8,303 bases of DNA from Caldisericia bacterium (GTDB lineage Bacteria; Caldisericota; Caldisericia; UBA6126). A program made the translations under genes and the position numbers. Positions 1-6,476 of the stretch are shown one piece after another. The first letter of the stretch is position 1. Every line of letters begins with the position of its first letter. Location of the stretch: assembly GCA_028708485.1 (NCBI GenBank), contig JAQVYZ010000012.1, positions 2,757 through 11,059 of the forward strand. Reading direction: 5' to 3'. The notes beneath the pieces are model-generated. The model saw nothing but the letters and a program-made list of their open reading frames with translations. It was not told the origin of the DNA and did not search any database.

Positions 1-675
1 CGGTTGGAATTTTGTATTTACCAGCTCTACAAGGTTGATCTCCTTCTCTTTATACACCCCCATAGGTCCAAGTAAACAGCTCTGTAACGGCTTATCCTCT
101 GCATCTGAAAATTCCAGATATTGTAAAGAGGCGGGAAGCACATGAATGCCTGATTTTCTCGAATACGCAATCATGTCCGCTTTTGTCGCCATCATTTCGG
201 TTGGCTTCATATTGGTACCGTATTGGAAAGACCAGATGTTGGTTTTATCAGCTAAAGAAGGAGGAAACGAAATTTCAAGCTGAATGGGGGACGGAAGATC
301 TTCCGTAGAGAATAACCGGTAAATGACAAACATATCGCCGTTTAAAAAATACCTGGCCGTAATCTTCAGATTAATTTCCTGCTTGGAATCCTCGTACACC
401 AAGTTGCCTAAAATCGAGAATTCGTGCACAAATCGTTCTTCGGAAACCGGAAGCGTGGAATCTTCGATAATGGTGTGAGAATTAAACCGATAGCCAGCGC
501 TGGTACGAATGCATAATGGCTTACTATAGGAATCTACCGGTATAAAACTAATGGTTTGCTGATTGGTATCAAAATAGATGCCTGTTCCCTGGTTCTTCTG
601 GGGATATGTATCGATAGTGATGATGACTACCATAGTAATGATAAAGACCAGTAAAGTGAGTAGTATTTTTTTCAT
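1..675 (-). CDS. Exported protein of unknown function (3' end beyond the window)
   Basis: I do not recognise this protein. The frame is open without a stop for 225 codons from the ATG at 675-673 to the left edge, so the C-terminus is missing. The N-terminus (MKKILLTLLVFIITMVVIIT) is two lysines followed by about 17 hydrophobic residues, a signal peptide or single membrane anchor, so the rest should lie outside the cytoplasm. The remainder is rich in alternating hydrophobic/polar stretches and aromatic residues (YFDTNQQTISF, RYFLNGDMFVIYRLF), which suggests beta-sandwich structure, but I see no catalytic motif. The start overlaps the stop of the DUF721 gene by four bases (ATGA), and an AAGGA lies 12 bases upstream, so translation is probably coupled. 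The position next to replication genes gives no clear functional hint. A carbohydrate-binding or surface-structure role is possible but unsupported. I am confident that it is a real gene, not what it does. Confidence 0.8.
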   Translation of the reverse strand, partial: MKKILLTLLVFIITMVVIITIDTYPQKNQGTGIYFDTNQQTISFIPVDSYSKPLCIRTSAGYRFNSHTIIEDSTLPVSEERFVHEFSILGNLVYEDSKQEINLKITARYFLNGDMFVIYRLFSTEDLPSPIQLEISFPPSLADKTNIWSFQYGTNMKPTEMMATKADMIAYSRKSGIHVLPASLQYLEFSDAEDKPLQSCLLGPMGVYKEKEINLVELVNTKFQP

Positions 676-1103
676 GATCGCTGTTTTTCCTTATATGAAC
701 GAATAAATCTACCAAACATCTCTTTGTAAGCTGGATGTGTCTTATCAACCATTTGCTTAATCCACATCTCATCATCAGTGCTTAATTCTACGACTTTCTT
801 ACGTTTTTTCTTCTGGAAGACAGCCACATTTCCTATGATCAGAACGATTTCCGAAATCTTATCCTGATTCAGATGAGGTTGCAATTTTTCCAATATCGTA
901 TCCTTGAAATTCTCCAGCTCCCGCTTCCAAATTGAATTTCTACAGCTGATGATTATTTTTCCCTCGTGTATACTCACGATTCGAGTATTATTAGCGATGG
1001 TGCTCCCTACGATTTCATGATAATGCAGCATAACCAGATACCATTTTTTGAGTTTTTTCTTTCTGAGAAGGTAATTATCCAGGATGGCGCTTATGGCAAG
1101 CAT
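672..1103 (-). CDS. DUF721 / DciA-family protein, putative replicative helicase loader
   Basis: A 143-residue protein with the DUF721 pattern: W21 near the N-terminus, then EIVGSTIANNT at about 30-40, GKIIISCRNSIWKREL at about 48-63, a helix ending in ILEKL, and ISEIVLIIGNVAVF. Members of this family (DciA) help load the replicative helicase DnaB where DnaC or DnaI is absent. That role is known for the family and inferred here. After the domain come a basic KKKRKK patch (about 98-103) and a charged C-terminal tail of about 40 residues, which could bind DNA or a partner. The ATG overlaps the end of recF by 13 bases, with only a weak GGGAAG upstream, so translation is probably coupled. The stop overlaps the next gene as ATGA. 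A DUF721 gene directly after recF is a common order in many bacteria, which supports the call. Confidence 0.82.
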   Translation of the reverse strand: MLAISAILDNYLLRKKKLKKWYLVMLHYHEIVGSTIANNTRIVSIHEGKIIISCRNSIWKRELENFKDTILEKLQPHLNQDKISEIVLIIGNVAVFQKKKRKKVVELSTDDEMWIKQMVDKTHPAYKEMFGRFIRSYKEKQRS

Positions 1104-2155
1104 ACTGTATTTTCTTCCCTTGCGAGTGGAATGACTTTATCAGCTTCTATCAATCTCCCCGTTAAATCGGTGAAAATGGTTTGTGATACGGATGAAACAT
1201 ATTTAAACAGAAGATGAGCCCTGTCTTCATCCAACTCAGAAAACAGGTCGTCAATCAGGCATACCGGTGAATTCTTGGTTTTTACCTGTATTAAGTCAAA
1301 TTCACACAGTTTCAAGCAAAACGAAATTAATTTCTGCTCTCCTTCTGATGAAAAATCTCTTACACTGACATCTCCGTGAAAGATTTCAATTTGGTCTAAA
1401 TGAGCCCCAATCAAAGTTCCACCCCGTTTTATTTCTTCTTTTGCCAGCAGAGAAGGATCCTCTATCATTCTGGAGTGGTAGTACTTTAACTCAATACTGG
1501 AGAACATCGGCAGATCCATCTTGGAAACCGTTGGGGAGATGGTGGCATTAATTATTTTGATTAACTCCTGGCGACCTTTTCTAATCAAAGAAGAAAGCGA
1601 AACTAGGTTAGTGGTTAATAAATCATATAGGTCATAATCCTCTTTCTGAATCAACTTACGCTTTATCAAAGCGTTTCGGTTTCGAAGAGTTTGCTGATAA
1701 GAATAAAGGATGGAAGTAAACTCCCTGTCTACTCGAATCAGGATTCTGTCGAGCCATTTTCTCCTAATCGAGGGCAGTCCCTTTACCAGTTGTGATGTGG
1801 ATGGTGAAAAAACAATCACAGAGCTTTCACGAAAAAGAACGCTAAATTTTTCAGGAATATTATTTAGAAGAACTTTTTTTTCTTTATTCGAATTGAATGA
1901 AACGACAACGGTTTTATCGACTCCATCTCTCTGGAATTCAATCTGTGTCCGTAAATAAGATTCTTTCCAATGTAACAGATTCATATCTTCGCTGGTTTTA
2001 AAGCTTCTAGAGAATAAAGCATAATAGATTAATTCAATCAGATTCGATTTTCCACTGCCGTTGGAACCAGTAATCAGGTTCGTGTGCTTTGCAAAAGACA
2101 ACTGAACAGCGGAGAAATTTCTAAAATTCTCAGCCTGGAGTCCAACCAAATGCAT
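1091..2155 (-). CDS. recF: DNA replication and repair protein RecF
   Basis: A 354-residue SMC-like ABC ATPase that acts with RecO and RecR to load RecA at single-strand gaps on replicating DNA. The length is typical of RecF. The N-terminus has the family's xLxNFRN element (about 6-13), then Walker A GSNGSGKS at 30-37. The middle carries the family helix RRKWLDRIL (about 131-139) and LRNRNALIK (157-165). Near the C-terminus are the ABC signature region FSSEGEQKLISFCLKL (about 268-283), Walker B with its D-loop, VCLIDDLFSELDEDR (about 298-312), and the QTIFTD switch segment. Some positions diverge from the RecF I know: GAHLD stands where GPHRD is usual, and SSEGEQK where SQGQQR is usual. Walker A, Walker B and the D-loop look intact. 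The ATG is three bases after the dnaN stop without a good Shine-Dalgarno, which fits translational coupling to dnaN. Confidence 0.95.
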   Translation of the reverse strand: MHLVGLQAENFRNFSAVQLSFAKHTNLITGSNGSGKSNLIELIYYALFSRSFKTSEDMNLLHWKESYLRTQIEFQRDGVDKTVVVSFNSNKEKKVLLNNIPEKFSVLFRESSVIVFSPSTSQLVKGLPSIRRKWLDRILIRVDREFTSILYSYQQTLRNRNALIKRKLIQKEDYDLYDLLTTNLVSLSSLIRKGRQELIKIINATISPTVSKMDLPMFSSIELKYYHSRMIEDPSLLAKEEIKRGGTLIGAHLDQIEIFHGDVSVRDFSSEGEQKLISFCLKLCEFDLIQVKTKNSPVCLIDDLFSELDEDRAHLLFKYVSSVSQTIFTDLTGRLIEADKVIPLAREENTVCLP

Positions 2156-2158
2156 GGT

Positions 2159-3256
2159 TTATTTCGGTCTTAAGCTAACCAGCACATAGGTGTATTTTTC
2201 GGAGTCAACCTCTTTAATGATTAACGGGTGCATCGTGCCATTGGACTCCAATGCTACCTTATCCCCCTCCACCCCATCAATACCATCCATCAGCTTCTTG
2301 GCATCCAGCATGAGCTCAAACTCTCCGCCCTGAGATTCCACAGTGACCGTTTCTTCGCCTGAACCGATTTCTTGTTCGTTTCCAAGTATGTTCATAGTTT
2401 GATTAGAGACTTTCAGGTTAATCTTCTTTGAATTATCCTTAACCATAAGATAAACTCGACTTAATGCAGCTTTTAAATCCGATTTATCTGCCAGGATCTG
2501 GTAGGAGTGCGATGTTGGGATCACTCTTGTGTAATCAGGAAAAGCTCCCTCAATTCTTCTGGAAATGAGTAATTTGTTCCCTATGGCAAAAGAAACTTCT
2601 CTGTCAGACACAGTAAAAACAATCTCACCGGGTTGTTTTTGAGATATTTTATGGATGACATTTAGTGCTTTTGGTGGAACAAGGATTTTTAACGAGCTTA
2701 AATCAGCGGTTTCCCAATACTTTGCGACAATCAGCCTCTGGCCATCAGTAGTTACCAATCGAAGCTCATTGGCTATCGTTTCCATTAAAACACTTGAGAA
2801 AGCAATATTGCCCTCCCCTTTGGGAGAGACAGCAGGAATAACTTTCTGGAAAAGAGCAACAAAATCTTGAGATTTAATATGATACTGGTTGCCATTCACT
2901 TGGGTAAGAGCAGGAAATTCAGCTGGATCGTAGCAATTGATAAAAAATCGGTTTTTCTCTCCATGGAGGGATAGCTTGAGTTCTTCAAGTTCGAACTGAA
3001 GGTCTTCTTCCTTCATGCTCTTAACCAAATCTGCCAATAATTTGGCCGGAATGGCCACAACGACATCACTCTCACATTCACATGAAAGTTTTTCGATTAA
3101 AGAAATTTCCATGTCCGTGGCTTGTAAAGTCATATTATTGTTATGAATTTCAACATGAACATTATTCAACATGGGAATCATCGAGCTAGATGGAATAACA
3201 GACAAAATTTCCTGTAAAGCTTCACTAAAATCTGATCGGTGGCATTTAATATTCAT
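2159..3256 (-). CDS. dnaN: DNA polymerase III subunit beta (sliding clamp)
   Basis: A 365-residue protein, the usual length for the bacterial sliding clamp. The clamp is a ring-shaped dimer that encircles DNA and tethers the replicative polymerase and many repair enzymes. Three clamp folds of about 120 residues each are expected. Recognisable segments are SMIPMLNNVHVEI (first domain, where the family has 'PIL.NI.ie'), FVALFQKVIPAVSPKG and LRLVTTDGQRLIVAKY (second domain, matching TDGHRLA), and IEGAFPDYTRVIP (matching the family's G.FPDY..viP at the start of the third domain). The C-terminus reads VSLRPK instead of the usual MPMRL-type end that lines the client-binding groove. The ATG at 3256 has GAGG six bases upstream. 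It follows the large secreted-protein gene by 19 bases and precedes recF by three. The dnaN-recF pairing is the classical order, but dnaA is not directly upstream here. Confidence 0.96.
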   Translation of the reverse strand: MNIKCHRSDFSEALQEILSVIPSSSMIPMLNNVHVEIHNNNMTLQATDMEISLIEKLSCECESDVVVAIPAKLLADLVKSMKEEDLQFELEELKLSLHGEKNRFFINCYDPAEFPALTQVNGNQYHIKSQDFVALFQKVIPAVSPKGEGNIAFSSVLMETIANELRLVTTDGQRLIVAKYWETADLSSLKILVPPKALNVIHKISQKQPGEIVFTVSDREVSFAIGNKLLISRRIEGAFPDYTRVIPTSHSYQILADKSDLKAALSRVYLMVKDNSKKINLKVSNQTMNILGNEQEIGSGEETVTVESQGGEFELMLDAKKLMDGIDGVEGDKVALESNGTMHPLIIKEVDSEKYTYVLVSLRPK

Positions 3257-3260
3257 TTTT

Positions 3261-3266
3261 CACCTC
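3261..3266 (-). promoter_or_regulatory. Ribosome binding site of dnaN
   Basis: GAGGTG, read on the minus strand, ends four bases before the dnaN ATG (the GAGG core ends six before). It lies in the 19-base gap after the preceding stop and supports the start at 3256. It allows dnaN to be translated independently of the upstream gene, which the neighbouring recF does not appear able to do. Confidence 0.75.
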
Positions 3267-3275
3267 TTCACTTGG

Positions 3276-5975
3276 TTACGATTTAAAAAACAACTGTATA
3301 GTTTGTTTTATAGGATCCCATTGAATCTTTGCCCCTAAAGGTTCAGTAATGAATCGCAAAGGGATCATAGTTCTATTATTCTCTAAAAATGGTGCCGATT
3401 CAAGTTCTATCAAGGTATTATTTAGCTTAGCCTGTTTTTTACCGATCCACAAAACAATATGATTGGATTCTTTTATAATATCAATCCTCTGCTCTTTTGC
3501 TACCCATTCCACCTGAGCACCAACTACCTCGCTGATAAAACGTAACGGTACAAATGTCCGGTTGTCTCGTATCACCGGTGGCGCCTCTAACCGGAATGGC
3601 CATGTTTTGTCGTTCACCAATACGATCGAGGAGCCGATGGTTAGCTCAATTTTCAATGTCGAAGTAATAAATTCAACCTCCAGCGTAGTTTGCTGTGCTT
3701 TCCCTTCTGTATCAATGGCAATAAACACTAATCTATTCTTTCCTAAATTGATACCAACAGCTATGCTGAAATAACCATCTGCTTCAACCTGCACAGGATA
3801 ATTCTGGTAAAAAACTTTCGCTTTTGGATCCGCCTGCCCTAAAACGTTAAAAACAGGTTCATAAAGAAGAGCAGTGGTTGGATAGGTAATTTTAATCAAT
3901 AATGGTTCGGGAATAATCGTAGCTTCCACTGAGAAATCACTGACTTGATCGGTATCTGTTTTGTATTGAATGTAATAGTAATACGTTTTATGATTGACTA
4001 CCGTATCATCCTGGTAAAAGAAAATGGTAGGCGGCAAAGTAGCAATCAGTTTAAGTTCATCGTTCTTGACGATAGAACGATAAACCAAGTACTCTTTTAC
4101 GTTTTCGTTAGATTCCCATTTGAGAAGTACTCTTGTATCAGAAGCTTCAATAGCGGATATTTTTGGTAAAGGCAACAGTTTTTCATTCTCTTCTAAAACA
4201 TGAAGGGAGATCGGCAAAGCGACATAATCAGTCTCCAAGTTCTCATCTGTGTAGAGACATTGCAAAAACCCAAGATACTCGCCCGGGAGCAGATCTCTGG
4301 TAGATAGCTGAAGACGTATTGTAGAAGCTCTGGATGGATTCACGGTTCCGCCAGTTGGATCAAATGAAAGCCAGATAGGATTACCAGATTCTTCAGGCTT
4401 GACCGAAATCATATTCGAATTCGTACTTTCATTTCCAAAAGTATCATATGACCTGACTAGATAATGATAAGACTGATTGTTCTTCAAGGCATAATCTTGG
4501 AATTGGTTGACAATACCAATCGAGGCAATAAAAGAGAAATCAATCTCATCCGCAGGTTTTCGATAGATATGGTATCCTGCAAAATCAGGAGTCTGCTTGG
4601 CATGTCTCCAAAACAAGGTGACCATTTTATCTCCCGGAATAGCTTTCACCTGATCAGGTGGCTCTGGAGGAACCACATTCTCCCATTCCCTACCGTAAGC
4701 ATATAGATTCTGTAAAGCATCAGTGATGTACACGAACCCTTTCGCAATCACAAGAGGGTTATAAATAGGAAATTGTGTATTCGTCTGCCAAACCAAGGAC
4801 CCGGTCTCTAAACTGAGTGCAAATAGCCGACCGATATTCGAACCGATATACACGTGGTTGGTAGCAATAACCGGGGGGATATGTACTTTACTTTGATTTT
4901 TGTATGTCCAAACCTCTTTTCCGGTTATCCTATCAAAACAGATGACATTACCAGATATAGTCGTCACGACAACGTAAGATGTATGAACCGCTATATAATT
5001 GACATCCGGGTAAAAAATAGGTTGTTTCCAAATCTGCGATCCATTTATTTGAAGAGCGGTTAAAAATGCTTGCTCCCCTTCCCGCTGAATTATAAAGACC
5101 TGTTTATTCATCTCCGCAGGAAGGTCTAACAGAGTTATTCCTTCATTGGTCCAAGCTATTTTACCGGTTGATGCTTCAAATGCGATCATTCGGGTTTCAT
5201 TGGAAGATACTACCAGATTGTCCGCGAATAATAATTGGTTGTCTTGATTGGCAATTTTCCAGTTTTCATTACCGGTTGCAATGTTGGCAGATATCAGGTA
5301 GGTACCGGTAAGAAAATAAATAGTTTTTTCCTGAATGATTACACTGGCTAGATTAGAGGTAAAAAATGGTTTTCGCCACAAAAATACATGACTGCTTCGA
5401 TTATATAGGACAATCTCATTCGTAGTGATAATGGCAAGATAAGCTCCCTGGAGATGAAGAGAAACAATGGGATAATCTAAACTGATTCGGCTTCTATAAA
5501 TGCCTGTCCTGGCGTCAATCACATAAATAGTACCATCTACTGAAGGTATAAGCAGCGAATCTCCGGATAATACAGGAGAGAGAAGAGGACGATTCCCTTG
5601 ATAAGTCCATTTGAGAGCATAGGGAGGAATAGCTGATTCTACAGGATTAAATCCTTGCCTTTGAAAGTTACATTTATAAGTAGCCCAGGATGAACCGAAC
5701 TCTTCAGTGAATAAAGAGATTTCAGGGTTCGAGTGCAAGTTGGTTTTTTGTTCAGCGGACTTGTAAAGGGAAAAATGAATTAGGCTCGTGGAATCATTGA
5801 TTAGTTGAACATTCTCTTCTTTTTTCTGGTTTGTCCGCATCGTAATACTAACGGTGGCAGGGTCAAAGCGTAAAACCGGGCTAACAGCATCACTGTCTTC
5901 ATGAAAACAGAATGGAAGAATCATGCAAAAGAAAAGGAGATAAACTAAGACACTATTGGTTTTTCTTTTTATCAT
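3276..5975 (-). CDS. Secreted multidomain protein: PQQ-type beta-propeller, Ig/FN3-like modules and C-terminal stalk domain
   Basis: An 899-residue exported protein. Residues 1-30 are a signal peptide (KRK, then a hydrophobic stretch ending at DSDA). Residues 33-70 look like an Ig/BACON-type strand module beginning LRFDPATVSI. Residues 95-430 form a PQQ-type beta-propeller: the entry SWATYKCNFQRQGFNP, then about seven repeats with the TG-x3-W signature (TGNENW, TGKIAW, TGKEVW, TGSLVW and degenerate copies). Residues 435-527 are a fibronectin III-like module (GYHIYRKP, YHYLVRSYDTFGNES). Residues 533-595 are a second BACON-like module (WLSFDPTGGTVNPS), and 603-688 a second FN3-like module (EYLVYRS, YYYYIQY). 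Residues 690-770 are an Ig-like module with the GQADPKAKV and DGYFSIAV pattern. Residues 778-897 are a copper-amine-oxidase-N-like domain with two copies of NRT(F/M)(V/I)PLRFI(S/T)E. This last domain is usually a non-enzymatic surface module. A cell-surface scaffold or carbohydrate-binding role is inferred. PQQ binding itself is not shown. The start is four bases after the preceding stop. Confidence 0.88.
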   Translation of the reverse strand: MIKRKTNSVLVYLLFFCMILPFCFHEDSDAVSPVLRFDPATVSITMRTNQKKEENVQLINDSTSLIHFSLYKSAEQKTNLHSNPEISLFTEEFGSSWATYKCNFQRQGFNPVESAIPPYALKWTYQGNRPLLSPVLSGDSLLIPSVDGTIYVIDARTGIYRSRISLDYPIVSLHLQGAYLAIITTNEIVLYNRSSHVFLWRKPFFTSNLASVIIQEKTIYFLTGTYLISANIATGNENWKIANQDNQLLFADNLVVSSNETRMIAFEASTGKIAWTNEGITLLDLPAEMNKQVFIIQREGEQAFLTALQINGSQIWKQPIFYPDVNYIAVHTSYVVVTTISGNVICFDRITGKEVWTYKNQSKVHIPPVIATNHVYIGSNIGRLFALSLETGSLVWQTNTQFPIYNPLVIAKGFVYITDALQNLYAYGREWENVVPPEPPDQVKAIPGDKMVTLFWRHAKQTPDFAGYHIYRKPADEIDFSFIASIGIVNQFQDYALKNNQSYHYLVRSYDTFGNESTNSNMISVKPEESGNPIWLSFDPTGGTVNPSRASTIRLQLSTRDLLPGEYLGFLQCLYTDENLETDYVALPISLHVLEENEKLLPLPKISAIEASDTRVLLKWESNENVKEYLVYRSIVKNDELKLIATLPPTIFFYQDDTVVNHKTYYYYIQYKTDTDQVSDFSVEATIIPEPLLIKITYPTTALLYEPVFNVLGQADPKAKVFYQNYPVQVEADGYFSIAVGINLGKNRLVFIAIDTEGKAQQTTLEVEFITSTLKIELTIGSSIVLVNDKTWPFRLEAPPVIRDNRTFVPLRFISEVVGAQVEWVAKEQRIDIIKESNHIVLWIGKKQAKLNNTLIELESAPFLENNRTMIPLRFITEPLGAKIQWDPIKQTIQLFFKS

Positions 5976-5979
5976 CCAG

Positions 5980-6174
5980 CTATTTATTCTTCTCCATTAA
6001 ACGTAATTTTAATTCTAATAATAGCAAAACACTGAATAAAACAAGAAAAATGCCGGAAAAAATAATAACAGCCTGAAATTTTCCTGCGAATTCAGATTTG
6101 ATGATCATCAATGCAAAACAAAAACATGCCAGAACGAAAAATAAGGATACCCCCAGTATGGTAGTTTTTTTCAT
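5980..6174 (-). CDS. Small membrane protein, two predicted transmembrane helices
   Basis: A 64-residue protein that I do not recognise. Residues about 5-26 and 33-56 are hydrophobic helices, joined by a short loop containing KSEFAGK, and the C-terminus is charged (KLRLMEKNK). The ATG overlaps the upstream stop by four bases (ATGA) and has a good AAGGAG eight bases before it, so the start is well supported. Its position in the cytochrome b block, two genes after the cytochrome, makes a small accessory or assembly subunit of that complex possible. The sequence itself gives no functional motif. Confidence 0.72.
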   Translation of the reverse strand: MKKTTILGVSLFFVLACFCFALMIIKSEFAGKFQAVIIFSGIFLVLFSVLLLLELKLRLMEKNK

Positions 6175-6476
6175 ATCAGCTTCTCCTTGCCATTTATCTT
6201 TTGTATCAACATATCATACCATTTAAAGTGCTTCTTTAGCGTTTGATTCATCGAATCATCATAGTAGCTGTAAAAAAAGAAAAGGGCACCAAACAAAATA
6301 ACAAATATCAACAGAAGTAAAAGAAAAATCAGAAATGATGGCCATTCAAAACCATACTTTATTAATCTTTTCCCTAGGTCAAAAACAAAATTTGCTACCA
6401 GAATCAGGATGAACAACAAAACAAATGCAATCCAGATCCTATTTTTTATGAACCATGGTTCCTTTTTTTGCTTCAT
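6171..6476 (-). CDS. Small membrane protein, two predicted transmembrane helices
   Basis: A 101-residue protein from the ATG at 6476, which I do not recognise. It has a basic N-terminus (MKQKKEPWFIKNR), a first helix at about 14-34, a second very hydrophobic helix at about 47-70, and then a charged C-terminal tail of about 30 residues (YYDDSMNQTLKKHFKWYDML). By the positive-inside rule both ends are probably cytoplasmic. The start overlaps the cytochrome b end by 38 bases. A TTG at 6512 in the same frame would add 12 residues, but it has no better ribosome site and increases the overlap, so I prefer the ATG. The overlap with cytochrome b suggests coupled translation and perhaps a shared complex. 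No catalytic or cofactor-binding residues stand out. Confidence 0.7.
   Translation of the reverse strand: MKQKKEPWFIKNRIWIAFVLLFILILVANFVFDLGKRLIKYGFEWPSFLIFLLLLLIFVILFGALFFFYSYYDDSMNQTLKKHFKWYDMLIQKINGKEKLI
6183..6188 (-). promoter_or_regulatory. Ribosome binding site of the 64-residue membrane protein
   Basis: AAGGAG on the minus strand, eight bases before the ATG at 6174-6172. It lies inside the last codons of the preceding gene and gives good support that this very small frame is translated. Confidence 0.7.

Noticed and set aside
40..770. Single DnaA-box-like sequences (TTATACACC near 49, TAATCCACA near 756)
   Set aside because: Both are imperfect, isolated and inside coding sequence. 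No cluster or AT-rich unwinding region is present, so an origin is not supported.
569..775. Minus-strand frame of 68 codons across the junction of the DUF721 gene and the exported protein gene
   Set aside because: It is out of frame with two better-supported genes that already cover this stretch, and its translation looks unlike a folded protein.
966..1217. Plus-strand open frame, with similar ones at 1710-1958, 2655-2870, 3562-3774, 3945-4169, 4464-4706 and 4854-5063
   Set aside because: All lie antisense inside well-supported minus-strand genes and show no recognisable protein features.
3276..3340. TATAAA and TATACA-like sequences just before dnaN that could be a -10 promoter element
   Set aside because: AT-rich DNA gives such matches by chance, and I could not find a convincing -35 partner at proper spacing.
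3276..5975. Reading the large secreted protein as a copper amine oxidase or a quinoprotein dehydrogenase
   Set aside because: Only the stalk-like N domain of amine oxidases is present, without a catalytic domain. The propeller shows generic PQQ-repeat blades with no dehydrogenase active-site motif that I can identify.
6120..6174. Possible lipoprotein signal (VLAC) in the 64-residue protein
   Set aside because: Leu at the -2 position is atypical, and hydrophobic sequence continues after the Cys, so a plain transmembrane helix is more likely.
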